From Armatimonadota bacterium (lineage in GTDB: Bacteria > Armatimonadota > Fimbriimonadia > Fimbriimonadales > Fimbriimonadaceae), in NCBI GenBank assembly GCA_016125185.1, contig WGMG01000001.1:372001-436000 (forward strand): a DNA stretch of 64,000 bases, given 5' to 3'. The translations under genes were made by a program, and so were the position numbers. Position 1 is the first letter of the stretch, and each line of letters begins with the position of its first letter. This document shows positions 50,109 through 58,249 of the stretch, piece after piece. Below the pieces are notes generated by a model. The model saw nothing but the letters and a program-made list of their open reading frames with translations, was not told where the DNA came from and made no database searches.

Positions 50109-51129
50109 TCCGTCGGTGCCGCTCGCCATCTATCTGGAGGGCGCGCTGGGCTTGGATATCGGCAAGATGGGCTACGGTATCCTGCGCTACTCGCCAAACC
50201 CGGTTGCCTGCGTCATCGATTCTGTCCATGCGGGCCAGTCGGTTACCGACGTGGTCGGCTCGCCGCGAAATGCGCCCGTCGTTGCGACGTTAGACGAGGC
50301 CATCGCCCTCGGCGCAAAGGCGCTGGTGTTGGGCACGGCCCCTCCCGGCGGACTGATCCCTGCCGAGTGGCGACCGATCATCGCCCAAGCCGTTGCCAAC
50401 GGCCTCAGCATCCTCAACGGCCTGCACGAGGCGCTAGCTCCGCAGTTTCCCAACTTGGCTTCCGGCCAAGTGGTGTGGGATATCAGACAGGAGCCGCCCA
50501 ACCTCAAGCCTGGTTCGGGTGCGGCCCGAACCCTGAACAATCGTCGCATCTTAATGGTGGGGACCGACATGGCCGTCGGCAAGATGACCGCCGGTCTTGA
50601 ACTCCAAAAAGCCGCCATCCAGCGCGGTATTGACGCCGCCTTCCTCGCCACTGGCCAAATCGGCATCACCGTCTCCGGCGCAGGCGTCCCCCTGGATGCG
50701 GTTCGCGTGGACTACGCCTCTGGTGCCATCGAGCAGGAAACCCTGAAATACGCCGACCGCGATTGGGTGATCGTCGAGGGCCAGGGCTCACTGGTACACC
50801 CTGGTTCAACGGCGACGCTCCCGCTCCTGCGGGGATCGATGCCGACCGATCTGATCCTCTGCACCCGCGCTGGTCAAACTCACCTCAAGCGCATCGCCGA
50901 CATTCCGATTCCGCCGTTACCGGAACTGATTCGCTTGTACGAGGACTTGGCCACGGTCTGCGGCACCTTCCCTCGGGCGATGGTCCGCGCCATCGCTGTC
51001 AATTCCTCGCACTTGGACGACGAACAGGCTCAGAAGGAAATTGAAGCCGTTCGCCAACAAACCGGACTGCCCACCGTCGACCCCATTCGGCAGTCCGCCG
51101 ACGCCTTGGTCGAAGCAATCCTAGCCTAA
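50101..51129 (+). CDS. dgcN: DUF1611 protein, DgcN-like D-glutamate N-acetyltransferase
   Basis: A 342-residue protein of the DUF1611 family. An N-terminal Rossmann-like domain (AKALVLGTAPPGG) precedes a P-loop-like domain, GTDMAVGKMTAGLEL at ~158, with a GQGSLVHPG motif near 223. A studied marine DgcN acetylates D-glutamate for its partner DgcA, and the gene pair is co-occurring, as here. The overlapping starts suggest a fixed complex or pathway. Its 3' end overlaps the convergent aminotransferase gene by 9 nt. Confidence 0.85.
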   Translation: MIDPSVPLAIYLEGALGLDIGKMGYGILRYSPNPVACVIDSVHAGQSVTDVVGSPRNAPVVATLDEAIALGAKALVLGTAPPGGLIPAEWRPIIAQAVANGLSILNGLHEALAPQFPNLASGQVVWDIRQEPPNLKPGSGAARTLNNRRILMVGTDMAVGKMTAGLELQKAAIQRGIDAAFLATGQIGITVSGAGVPLDAVRVDYASGAIEQETLKYADRDWVIVEGQGSLVHPGSTATLPLLRGSMPTDLILCTRAGQTHLKRIADIPIPPLPELIRLYEDLATVCGTFPRAMVRAIAVNSSHLDDEQAQKEIEAVRQQTGLPTVDPIRQSADALVEAILA

Positions 51130-52266
51130 CCGCCGGACCGCTTCGACCAGGGTCTCCAGGTCGCGCTGAGTGGTGTAACCCTGCACCGACACGCGCAGGA
51201 CCGTTTCTCCATTGAGTGTAAACGAGGGAATCTCAATCTTGTATTCGTCCATCAGGTACTTGTAGACCTCCGTTCCATCCTTACCAGGGAGCTTCACCGA
51301 AGTCATTTGTTTCTGCATCGAGGAGTCGGTTGGGTACCACGGCCGCACATTCGGCAAGCTTTCCAGTTCGTCCTTCACCCACCGAACCATCTCCTGGCAC
51401 CTCGCCCGCACCGAATCCCAGTCGTGCTCCTTTTGAAACTCGATCGCAGCCGGTACGGTCAGAAATGCCGATGGGTCATGCGTTCCAAAGAACTGAAGCT
51501 CATCCACGTACGGATCTTTGGGTACGTCGGGATTGTTATTGCCCCAGCTCACCACCAGCGGCTCAATGAGGTCTTTCTTGTCGGGCTGGGCGAACAAAAA
51601 GCCGGTTCCCTTGGGCGCGCAAAGCCACTTATGACAATTACCCGTATAGAAGTCGCACGGGAAGTTCGCGAGGTCGAGCGGAACCTGGCTGGGTGCATGA
51701 GCTCCGTCGACGACGACTAGAATCCCTCGTTCGCGAGCCCGTCGTCCTAATTCTTCGGCTGGAAACACGATGCCCGAGGGCGAGGTGATGTGGCTGATGA
51801 AAAGCACCTTTGTGCGGTCCGTCACCTGACTCCAGATCGCCTCCGCGATGTGCTCCAGCGACTCGATTGGGTCGGGAATAGGAGCCGAAACGTACACCGC
51901 CCCGGTCTTCTCGCACACCCTTTGCCATGCTCGCACGCAAGCGCCGTACTCGTGCTCGTTCGAGAGAATTTCGTCGCCCGGCTCTAGCTTCAACGATTTG
52001 GCGATGACGTTCACGCCAAATGTCGCGTTGGTCACCGGAACTACGCAGTCGGTTCGCGCCCCAAGGTACTCCGCCAGAATGGATCGCGTTTCGACCAGCG
52101 CGGGTCTCAGCACACGCGCGAAGAAATGGACCGGTTGCCGCTCAAGGCGCAATTGCCATTCCTGATACTTTTCGAAGACTGGTTTCGGACAAGCGCCGAA
52201 TGACCCGTGATTGAGAAAGACGACGTCCTGTTCTAAAAGGAAAAGGTCCCGAAGCGATTCCGACAC
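51121..52266 (-). CDS. Class V aminotransferase, isopenicillin-N-epimerase-like
   Basis: PLP enzyme of fold type I, 381 residues. The PLP lysine is Lys213 in GNCHKWLCAPKG, and the cofactor-binding Asp187 and His190 lie in VVVDGAHAPSQ. N-terminal LNHGSFGACPKPV is typical of the CefD/ergothioneine-lyase-like group rather than of IscS-type desulfurases. Reaction cannot be told: epimerase, lyase or desulfurase are all possible. It is convergent with dgcN, with a short overlap. Confidence 0.85.
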   Translation of the reverse strand: MSESLRDLFLLEQDVVFLNHGSFGACPKPVFEKYQEWQLRLERQPVHFFARVLRPALVETRSILAEYLGARTDCVVPVTNATFGVNVIAKSLKLEPGDEILSNEHEYGACVRAWQRVCEKTGAVYVSAPIPDPIESLEHIAEAIWSQVTDRTKVLFISHITSPSGIVFPAEELGRRARERGILVVVDGAHAPSQVPLDLANFPCDFYTGNCHKWLCAPKGTGFLFAQPDKKDLIEPLVVSWGNNNPDVPKDPYVDELQFFGTHDPSAFLTVPAAIEFQKEHDWDSVRARCQEMVRWVKDELESLPNVRPWYPTDSSMQKQMTSVKLPGKDGTEVYKYLMDEYKIEIPSFTLNGETVLRVSVQGYTTQRDLETLVEAVRRLG

Positions 52267-52311
52267 AACAGGATGGATTGTATCTGTCCGGCCGCCCTTC
52301 GCGATACGGAC

Positions 52312-52342
52312 AAAAAAGCGGGCGCTGCTCGTAAGCGCGCCC
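52312..52342 (-). terminator. Intrinsic terminator after outer-membrane protein gene
   Basis: On the minus strand, GGGCGC and GCGCCC form a stem with an 11-nt loop, followed by GC and six T residues. It lies 89 nt after the stop of the gene at 52431. Confidence 0.75.
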
Positions 52343-52430
52343 TACTCTGGTCTCACGAACCTCGATTGGACGAGGAACGCACTATGATCCATCGAACCGG
52401 TGAATCAGGGTAACCGCATTTTTACTAGGA

Positions 52431-52958
52431 TTACTGCCGCATCGAAAAGGAAATGTTCCAACCGAGCAGGTTGTGGTACCCCATGCTGAAGTTACTCGTA
52501 TTACTGACCGATGCCTGCAGGCCGACCGACAGACCGGTCCGCCAGGCGTTGTGGTGACCAAACTCGTACAGAAACCCGCTTGACGCCGACCGCCCGACCT
52601 CGGTGATGTCTTCGTAGTAAAGACCCACACCAAAGAACAGGCTCTGCCGCTCGTTGCCGGGAAAGAACAGAAGGTCGGTGCCAAAGCCCGGGCTGGTGCG
52701 ATAGTTACCAAGGAACTGCGTATCATTCGGCGGGGGGCCGTCCGAAAGACTATTGGGATCGAGGTCGATGTCGTTGTAAACCCCGATCTGGACGCCGAGC
52801 GAGTTCATACGCTTGCCGTAATAGGCGGCGCCGCGTCCACGCACCCCGGTACCAATACCAAAAAAGTCCGACGAGTTCTGATAGTACTGGGCCATCGCCA
52901 CTGTCGGCAGCGCGACGGCCAACCCCACCGCAAAGCGGGAAATTAGACGGTATTTCAT
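52431..52958 (-). CDS. Outer-membrane beta-barrel-like protein
   Basis: A 175-residue exported protein with signal peptide MKYRLISRFAVGLAVALPTVAMA, cut before QYY. Alternating aromatic and Gly strands (LGVQIGVYNDIDLD, LFFGVGLYYEDITEVG, WNISFSMRQ) suggest eight or so barrel strands. It ends in Gln rather than the usual aromatic residue, with Phe at the third residue from the end of the penultimate strand. TAGCCT lies 8 nt before the ATG; a GTG two codons up is possible. Confidence 0.7.
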   Translation of the reverse strand: MKYRLISRFAVGLAVALPTVAMAQYYQNSSDFFGIGTGVRGRGAAYYGKRMNSLGVQIGVYNDIDLDPNSLSDGPPPNDTQFLGNYRTSPGFGTDLLFFPGNERQSLFFGVGLYYEDITEVGRSASSGFLYEFGHHNAWRTGLSVGLQASVSNTSNFSMGYHNLLGWNISFSMRQ

Positions 52959-53072
52959 GAGCACTTAGGCTAAAAATCGCGAGATTTATGAAGCCACTTG
53001 AATGACGTCCGACGGGCCTTTTTCCTTACAGATGAAATTTTTTTTGATGGCAGGCACAAATTGTTAGAATTT

Positions 53073-53101
53073 TGTTATAATGGCTGATACACCGGTATAC
53101 C
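53073..53101 (+). promoter_or_regulatory. Extended -10 promoter and operator of lacI-type gene
   Basis: TGT-TATAAT (53073-53081) is an extended -10 element. A partial palindrome centred on ACCGGT (53086-53101, GATAC...ATACC) covers the expected start of transcription. LacI-family operators are palindromes with a central CG, so autorepression is likely. Confidence 0.55.
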
Positions 53102-53121
53102 AACGAAGGTAGGAACCACTT

Positions 53122-54153
53122 ATGGCAGTCACGATGCGCGATGTTGCGGCAAAGGCTGGGGTCACACCCACCGTCGTTTCGCGCGTCCTCCATAACAAGG
53201 CCACTTCGGTCCGAGTCAGCCAAGCCACCGCCGAACGCGTTCGCATGATCGCCAAGGAAATGAACTACCGGGTCAACGTTACGGCCCGTAATTTCCGCGA
53301 CCAGCAGACGATGATGATCGGCATCCTGCACGGGGTCGGTTTCGAACGACAGCCCCTCTCGGAAGGCAGCCGGTACTTCGCCTGTCTCGTCGACGGAATC
53401 ATCGATCGAGCTTTCCATCACGGCTATAGCGTGACGTTCTGCCCGGCGTTGATGGGCGACGATCCTGGGCAGGCGCTTTCGGACGGTCGGTTCGATGGAC
53501 TGATCTGGTACAGCACCGACCTGACGAAGCAGAACGTCGACCTCATCGAAAATTGCCGATCTCCGCTCGTGGTTCTCCACGCCAGCGAATCGGATTTCGA
53601 TGGCAAAGTCGCTTCCGTCATCTGCGACAACTACGACGGCATTTCGCAGGCGGTCGACCATCTCGTGAGCTTGGGCCACGAGAGACTCGGCTTCGTTCTC
53701 GAAAAGAAGGACTCCTTCTCCGAAGCCAAGGTCCGCGCAAACGTCTTCCAGAAAGTGGTGACTGAACGCGGTCTGAGCTACAACGAAGACAGTCTCATCT
53801 ACGCCGAAGAAGACTGGAGCGGCTTGCATGCCAGTCTGCATACCACTGAATGCACGGCACTCGTGTGTTCGAGCGAAACGGTCGCCTCTCACGTCCTTCG
53901 CGTGGCCAAGGAGACTGGGATATCCATCCCCGACGAACTGTCGGTGATCGGCTTCGACTCGACCGAATTCTGCGATGGCCTTTCGCCGAAGCTATCGGCC
54001 ATTCGACAGCCTCTTCGAAGAATGGGATCGGCCGCGGTCGACCTGCTCATTGGAGAGATCAGCCAATTTTCCTCAGAGAAAAAGCACCTCGTCATTCCAT
54101 GTGGATTCGATGTTCGCGAATCTACCACGACCTTAAAAACAACGAAGAAATAA
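53122..54153 (+). CDS. LacI-family transcriptional regulator
   Basis: A 343-residue repressor. The N-terminal helix-turn-helix reads MRDVAAKAGVTPTVVSRVLH, and the hinge region follows at ~45-60. The periplasmic-binding-protein-like sensor domain covers 65-330 (MIGILHGVGF, GLIWYSTD, LSVIGFDSTEFCDGLSP). AAGGTAGGA gives a ribosome binding site, and the leader is about 34 nt. The prepilin gene begins 3 nt after its stop, so regulator and prepilin share a transcript. The ligand is probably a sugar, by family. Confidence 0.9.
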   Translation: MAVTMRDVAAKAGVTPTVVSRVLHNKATSVRVSQATAERVRMIAKEMNYRVNVTARNFRDQQTMMIGILHGVGFERQPLSEGSRYFACLVDGIIDRAFHHGYSVTFCPALMGDDPGQALSDGRFDGLIWYSTDLTKQNVDLIENCRSPLVVLHASESDFDGKVASVICDNYDGISQAVDHLVSLGHERLGFVLEKKDSFSEAKVRANVFQKVVTERGLSYNEDSLIYAEEDWSGLHASLHTTECTALVCSSETVASHVLRVAKETGISIPDELSVIGFDSTEFCDGLSPKLSAIRQPLRRMGSAAVDLLIGEISQFSSEKKHLVIPCGFDVRESTTTLKTTKK

Positions 54154-54155
54154 TC

Positions 54156-55019
54156 ATGAAACGTAGAGGTTTCACACTTATCGAACTGCTTGTCGTTATC
54201 GCGATCATCGCAATCTTGGCGGCGATCCTATTCCCTGTATTTGCTCAAGCGAAAGTCGCCGCTAAAAAGGCCGCCGACATCAGCAACCAAAAGCAGCTGA
54301 CCTTGGGCCATATGATGTATGCGTCGGACAACGACGACTACTTCTGCCGCAACTTTTATGTTCTGACGAACAACGGAGCTTGGGCGGAAGACATCAACTG
54401 GGCAAAGGCCATCCTTCCCTACCTGAAGAGCGGCAAAGCTTCTCTGTACGACACCGCAGGTGGCATTTTCCAGACCCCAGGCACGCCGTACGACCGCGGC
54501 TATGCGGTCCATGACAAGATCATGCCGTCCTGTACGGTCAACGACTGGGGCGCACGACTTTGTGCCGATCCCGGACCCGGTTCCGTCTCGCAAACGCAGA
54601 TCGGCAACCTGACCAGCAAGCTCATCGTCACCACGACTGGTGTTAACCCGACGTGGGGCGACCATGGCGCTCCCGGCTCCAACATGGACTCGTCCTGGTG
54701 GTGGTGGGGCGGTGCCGACGATCACTATGATCCGGGTACCAAGACTTGCGGCAACAACGCATGGCCGCCCGACGTCTACGGCGCCAAAGCTGGCTTCCGC
54801 TGCTACAACAAGGACAATACGGATTGGCCGAACTGGTCGATGCCTCGATTCCGCTTCAACGATGGTGCCAACGTAGGCTACGCCGACGGTCACACCAAGT
54901 TCTCGCGAGTTGAGAACTTCAACTGGTGCACGATGATGTACGTCGACGGCCTGTATCCGTCGGATACGTGGACGTTCGATCCGGGCAACTTCTGCGCTCC
55001 ATTCTCCGCCCTCAAGTAA
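54156..55019 (+). CDS. Type IV prepilin-like (DUF1559/H-X9-DG type) secreted protein
   Basis: A 287-residue pseudopilin. The leader MKRRGFTLIELLVVIAIIAI has the prepilin peptidase site after Gly5, with Glu at mature position 5, and continues as LAAILFPVFAQAK, the form typical of Armatimonadota and Planctomycetes. The globular part is Trp/Gly/Asp-rich (SSWWWWGGADD) and includes NVGYADGHTKF, the H-x9-DG-like motif near its C-terminal end, and several Cys residues. Likely a surface or periplasmic fibre or carbohydrate-binding protein. Confidence 0.85.
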   Translation: MKRRGFTLIELLVVIAIIAILAAILFPVFAQAKVAAKKAADISNQKQLTLGHMMYASDNDDYFCRNFYVLTNNGAWAEDINWAKAILPYLKSGKASLYDTAGGIFQTPGTPYDRGYAVHDKIMPSCTVNDWGARLCADPGPGSVSQTQIGNLTSKLIVTTTGVNPTWGDHGAPGSNMDSSWWWWGGADDHYDPGTKTCGNNAWPPDVYGAKAGFRCYNKDNTDWPNWSMPRFRFNDGANVGYADGHTKFSRVENFNWCTMMYVDGLYPSDTWTFDPGNFCAPFSALK

Positions 55020-55021
55020 GC

Positions 55022-55249
55022 ATGAAGAAAGTCATTCTTGGTCTCATCTCGCTGACGGTTCTGATCGGTTGCAGCACGGGCGATCAGCCCGGACCTGCTG
55101 ATCCGACGGCCGGAAACGTCGAAGCCCAAAAGCAGAAGACGGAAAAAGCCCTTGACAACGTGCCACCGGAATTTCGGGATAAAGCTCGTGCGGCGGCCCA
55201 AGGCTCGCCAGGCATGGGCTATCAGCCGCCCCCCAAAAAGGGGCCATAA
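55022..55249 (+). CDS. Small lipoprotein next to prepilin
   Basis: A 75-residue lipoprotein whose signal MKKVILGLISLTVLIGC ends in an LIGC lipobox. The mature part is Pro/Gln/Lys-rich with a short charged helix (VEAQKQKTEKALDNV) and a basic Pro-rich end (QPPPKKGP). It starts 2 nt after the prepilin stop. A similar lipoprotein sits after the second prepilin at 61339. Role unknown; possibly an accessory of the prepilin-like protein. Confidence 0.75.
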   Translation: MKKVILGLISLTVLIGCSTGDQPGPADPTAGNVEAQKQKTEKALDNVPPEFRDKARAAAQGSPGMGYQPPPKKGP

Positions 55250-55250
55250 T
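55245..55250 (+). promoter_or_regulatory. Candidate -10 box for second lipoprotein
   Basis: CATAAT, overlapping the previous stop codon, 8 nt before the ATG at 55259. Confidence 0.35.
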
Positions 55251-55258
55251 TGGCCGGA

Positions 55259-55693
55259 ATGAAATTTGGCCGCTTACTCGTTGCGCTTTTGGCAACCCAG
55301 GTGATCCTGGGTTGCCAAAACGATGACGAACCTGCCCCTCAACCGATGAAGGTCGACGTACCGACTTCGATGGAAAATCCATCCGAGTTGGTCGGCAACT
55401 GGACCGAAACAAAAGGGCAAAAAGTTAGCCTCAAGGCTGACGGCACGTGCGAACTCATTTCAAAGGTGTCGCTCGGCTCCGACGTCACGCGCGGAGAAGC
55501 GAAAAACTTCGACCAAAAGACGGAGGCCAAGTGGGGCACGAAGGGCGATCAGTTCTTCTTTACCGACATGAAGTCGTCACCTTCGCTCAAGTACGATTGG
55601 AAGTTGGATGGCGATAAGCTCATGCTGAGCACCAACGGTGTAAAGCTCACTTATTCTCGATCGAAAGAAGAGAAGAAAGAAGAAAAGAAATAG
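55259..55693 (+). CDS. Lipoprotein with lipocalin-like small domain
   Basis: A 144-residue lipoprotein. The signal MKFGRLLVALLATQVILGC ends at an ILGC lipobox. After a Pro-rich spacer comes a compact beta-rich domain (ELVGNWTETKGQKVSLKADG, then GDQFFFTDMKSS and GDKLMLSTNGVKLTYS) that resembles small lipocalin-like "G-x-W" sensor domains. The extreme C-terminus is a Lys/Glu run (KEEKKEEKK). A TTG 9 nt upstream is possible, but the ATG fits the signal. A bidirectional terminator follows. Confidence 0.75.
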   Translation: MKFGRLLVALLATQVILGCQNDDEPAPQPMKVDVPTSMENPSELVGNWTETKGQKVSLKADGTCELISKVSLGSDVTRGEAKNFDQKTEAKWGTKGDQFFFTDMKSSPSLKYDWKLDGDKLMLSTNGVKLTYSRSKEEKKEEKK

Positions 55694-55718
55694 GCTTGCC
55701 GAGTTCTCGACAAGCCTA
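55691..55718. terminator. Bidirectional hairpin between convergent lipoprotein and metK genes
   Basis: TAGGCTTGCCGAG pairs with CTCGACAAGCCTA (one mismatch, TT loop). It lies between the + stop at 55693 and the metK stop at 55726. Confidence 0.7.
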
Positions 55719-55725
55719 TTCAGCG

Positions 55726-56868
55726 TTACTTCAGCAGACTCGCCGCTGAAGTCGACTCCCACGGAAATACCGGGTTGCCGAAGTGGCCGTTCTTGGCCGT
55801 CGGAAGGTATTTGGTTTCCAGCAGGTTGAGCGTCTTGATGATGCCCGCCGGCGATAGATCGAAGTTGTCCTTGATGCGCTTGACCACCACATCTGGATCT
55901 TCGGTTTCTGTCCCAAACGTTTCCAGGTTGATGGCCACTGGCTGAGCCACGCCGATCGCGTAGGCAAGCTGAACCACACATCGACTGGCCAATCCGGCCG
56001 CCACGATGTTCTTCGCCAGGAACCGCGACACATACGCCGCCGAACGGTCGACCTTTGTCGGATCTTTGCCGCTGAAAGCCCCGCCGCCGTGAGGGGCCAT
56101 GCCCCCGTACGTGTCCACAATAATCTTTCGACCCGTCAGACCCGTGTCGCCCGCCGGGCCACCGGTGACAAATCGCCCCGTTGGGTTGATGTGGAAGGTA
56201 ATGTCGCTGTTGCGATACTCCTCGTATTCGGCCAAAACCGGCTCGATGATCGACTGCCGAACGCGGTTGCGGATCTCCTCTTGTGGAATCTCATTGCCGA
56301 GCGCGTCGTGATCGTCGTGCTGATGCGAGACCACCACGGTGTCGATGGTCTTCGGAATACCTTCGTTGTCGTAGATGACCGAAACCTGGCTCTTTGCGTC
56401 GGGGCGAAGGCCAAGACCTGGGCTGGACCGTCGCACTTCCACTGCCTTGCGCATGATGGCATGGGCGATGGCGATCGGAAGAGGCATCAGCTCCTTCGTC
56501 TCGTTCGTCGCATAGCCGAACATCATGCCTTGGTCACCAGCTCCACCGGTGTCAACGCCCATCGCGATGTCGTTGGACTGGCCTTGGATCGCGACCAAAA
56601 CGCCGCAATTGTCGCCGTCGAATCCGACGGCGGTGTTGGTGTAGCCGATCGACTTGATGGTGTCGCGAACGACCTCTTGGACGTTGACGTAGGCGTTGGT
56701 CGTCACTTCTCCCGATACCACGGCGACGCCGTGGGCTAGCATGGTTTCGACCGCCACACGAGACTTCGGATCTTGCTTCAGAAACTCGTCGAGAAGGGCG
56801 TCCGAGATCTGGTCAGCGACTTTGTCGGGATGCCCAATGCTGACGCTCTCGGATGTGTAAATCTTCAT
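55726..56868 (-). CDS. metK: S-adenosylmethionine synthetase
   Basis: Makes S-adenosylmethionine from methionine and ATP in the cytoplasm. The 380-residue protein has ESVSIGHPDKVADQISDA at the N-terminus, the GDQGMMFGYA signature, and GGGAFSGKDPTKVDRSAAY near the active site. These include the methionine- and ATP-binding residues of the family. The 5' region is short and I see no SAM riboswitch. Divergent from the PEP-CTERM gene. Confidence 0.97.
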   Translation of the reverse strand: MKIYTSESVSIGHPDKVADQISDALLDEFLKQDPKSRVAVETMLAHGVAVVSGEVTTNAYVNVQEVVRDTIKSIGYTNTAVGFDGDNCGVLVAIQGQSNDIAMGVDTGGAGDQGMMFGYATNETKELMPLPIAIAHAIMRKAVEVRRSSPGLGLRPDAKSQVSVIYDNEGIPKTIDTVVVSHQHDDHDALGNEIPQEEIRNRVRQSIIEPVLAEYEEYRNSDITFHINPTGRFVTGGPAGDTGLTGRKIIVDTYGGMAPHGGGAFSGKDPTKVDRSAAYVSRFLAKNIVAAGLASRCVVQLAYAIGVAQPVAINLETFGTETEDPDVVVKRIKDNFDLSPAGIIKTLNLLETKYLPTAKNGHFGNPVFPWESTSAASLLK

Positions 56869-56939
56869 CGTTCAATGGGAAAGGGTACCCGTTTTGAATT
56901 CAAATCTGCCGGAAGGGTGTGATGGCGGGCCTGATCTGT

Positions 56940-56945
56940 TACAAT
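56940..56945 (+). promoter_or_regulatory. Candidate -10 box for PEP-CTERM gene
   Basis: TACAAT, 6 nt before the ATG at 56952; supports that start over upstream ATGs, which would lie within or before the box. Confidence 0.45.
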
Positions 56946-56951
56946 GGCCGT

Positions 56952-57566
56952 ATGCGTTGGATGACTTGTTTGGGCGTGGTTTTGTGTGGATTTTCGATGG
57001 CTCATGCCGACCTCCTTTCGTATCACTTCGATACCGACAACGAAGGATGGCGACGGGCGGATTTCAACCCTTCAACTCTGGTTCTGACAGACATGGGTGC
57101 CGCTACCTGGAACGCGGGCGGGTACATCGACGCACCGGACTTTTCCAACTGGTCTTTTCACGTCAGCCCTATCCTCTCGGGCGGCTTTGCGAGCGCGTCG
57201 TCGCTGTCGTTCGACTACTCGTCGGACTTCTCCGACGGGCCCTATCCTTTCGTGGTTATGGCGAGCACGACCGGTGCCATCTATCAGACGACGTCCGTGC
57301 CTGCCGATGGAGCATTTCATCACTACTCGTACGACTTCACGCCCGGAACCTGGCTCTACAGCAATGGCGTCGATTTCCGAGCCGCAACCTCGGCCGATAT
57401 ATCGAGCGTGCTCGGCGGTTTGGTGAGAATCGGTATCAACGCTGATCAAGAATCCGGTCCTGACTACACTCGGTTAGATAACGTCGTGCTCGTCCCGGAG
57501 CCAATTTCCTTGCTTGGATTAGGATTCGGTCTAATGGTCTTGGCAGCGCGCCGACGGAAGGCATAG
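56952..57566 (+). CDS. PEP-CTERM sorting-signal protein
   Basis: A 204-residue exported protein. Signal peptide MRWMTCLGVVLCGFSMAHA is followed by a jelly-roll-like, Ser/Asp/aromatic-rich domain (LSYHFDTDNEGWRR, LDNVVL) similar to extracellular carbohydrate- or lipid-binding sandwiches. The C-terminus has the tripartite PEP-CTERM signal: VPEP, a hydrophobic helix (LLGLGFGLMVLAA) and RRRKA. Such proteins are processed by an exosortase and usually accompany extracellular polysaccharide production; no exosortase gene is in the window. Confidence 0.85.
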   Translation: MRWMTCLGVVLCGFSMAHADLLSYHFDTDNEGWRRADFNPSTLVLTDMGAATWNAGGYIDAPDFSNWSFHVSPILSGGFASASSLSFDYSSDFSDGPYPFVVMASTTGAIYQTTSVPADGAFHHYSYDFTPGTWLYSNGVDFRAATSADISSVLGGLVRIGINADQESGPDYTRLDNVVLVPEPISLLGLGFGLMVLAARRRKA

Positions 57567-57588
57567 CCCCTCCGTAGAAAGCCTTGCC

Positions 57589-58077
57589 ATGCTCGAAGTA
57601 TGTCCTGGCCAGGAGTCTGATAAGTCATGGATTGAGGAAGCCTTGATCCGTGAGTGGGATGGCCCAATGATTGAGCGAGCGGGCGAATTTATTGATGCCC
57701 GCACTCTGCCCGCTATCGTCGCCTGGATCGGTGGCCGTCGCGTTGGGCTTGCAACCCTGCTTCATTTGCCCGGTGCAACCGAGATCATGACCATCAACAG
57801 CTTTGAAAAGGGTATGTCGATCGGCACAGAAATGTTGGCCTGGATCGAACGCGATGCCATGGACCGAGGCTCGACGAAAATTGTCGTCTTCACCAGCAAC
57901 GATAATATCGATGCTTTGCGGTTTTACCAACGACGCGGCTTTCGACTGGAAAAGATCTGGCGAGATTCCATCACGGAAGCGAGGAAGGTCAAAACGACGA
58001 TCCCTTTGAAAGGGCACTACGGAATCCCTTGTTGCGACGAGATCGAGCTAACCAAGGACTTGCCGATCCGTGTATAA
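57589..58077 (+). CDS. GNAT-family N-acetyltransferase
   Basis: A 162-residue acetyltransferase. The acetyl-CoA-binding region follows the GNAT pattern with GMSIGTEMLAWIERDAMDRG (the loop and helix) and then IVVFTSNDNIDALRFYQRRG, where the Asn and Tyr are typical. Its acceptor is unknown. It begins 22 nt after the PEP-CTERM stop and could be read through. It ends just before the rsgA leader region. Confidence 0.85.
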   Translation: MLEVCPGQESDKSWIEEALIREWDGPMIERAGEFIDARTLPAIVAWIGGRRVGLATLLHLPGATEIMTINSFEKGMSIGTEMLAWIERDAMDRGSTKIVVFTSNDNIDALRFYQRRGFRLEKIWRDSITEARKVKTTIPLKGHYGIPCCDEIELTKDLPIRV

Positions 58078-58078
58078 T
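58073..58078 (+). promoter_or_regulatory. Candidate -10 box for rsgA leader transcript
   Basis: Perfect TATAAT overlapping the stop of the acetyltransferase gene, 49 nt before a small leader ORF. No convincing -35 element. Confidence 0.4.
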
Positions 58079-58126
58079 CGAGGGGTCCGCTGACGCGGCA
58101 ATCTAACTCAGGAGGTCTCAAGAACA

Positions 58127-58177
58127 ATGTCTGTTATCACCGTCTCTTCACGCTTGAACTCCTGCCTTCTTTCCTAA
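58127..58177 (+). CDS. Possible 16-codon leader peptide upstream of rsgA
   Basis: ATG to TAA encodes MSVITVSSRLNSCLLS. It has a perfect AGGAGG 11 nt upstream, the strongest ribosome site in the area, while rsgA has only a weak GTG start 73 nt further on. CAGGAG at the ribosome site could pair with CTCCTG inside the peptide frame (58159-58164). This may be a translated attenuation leader. Too short for composition tests, so tentative. Confidence 0.4.
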   Translation: MSVITVSSRLNSCLLS

Positions 58178-58249
58178 TCCTGCGTCGGGAGTTCTCTTCG
58201 CCATGCGAGGCGTTCGTGCGCCTCATCGGCCCCAAGAATTCCCAAACCA

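Noticed and set aside
56869-56951. SAM riboswitch before metK
   Set aside because: The 83-nt gap to the divergent gene is too short and shows no conserved riboswitch core.
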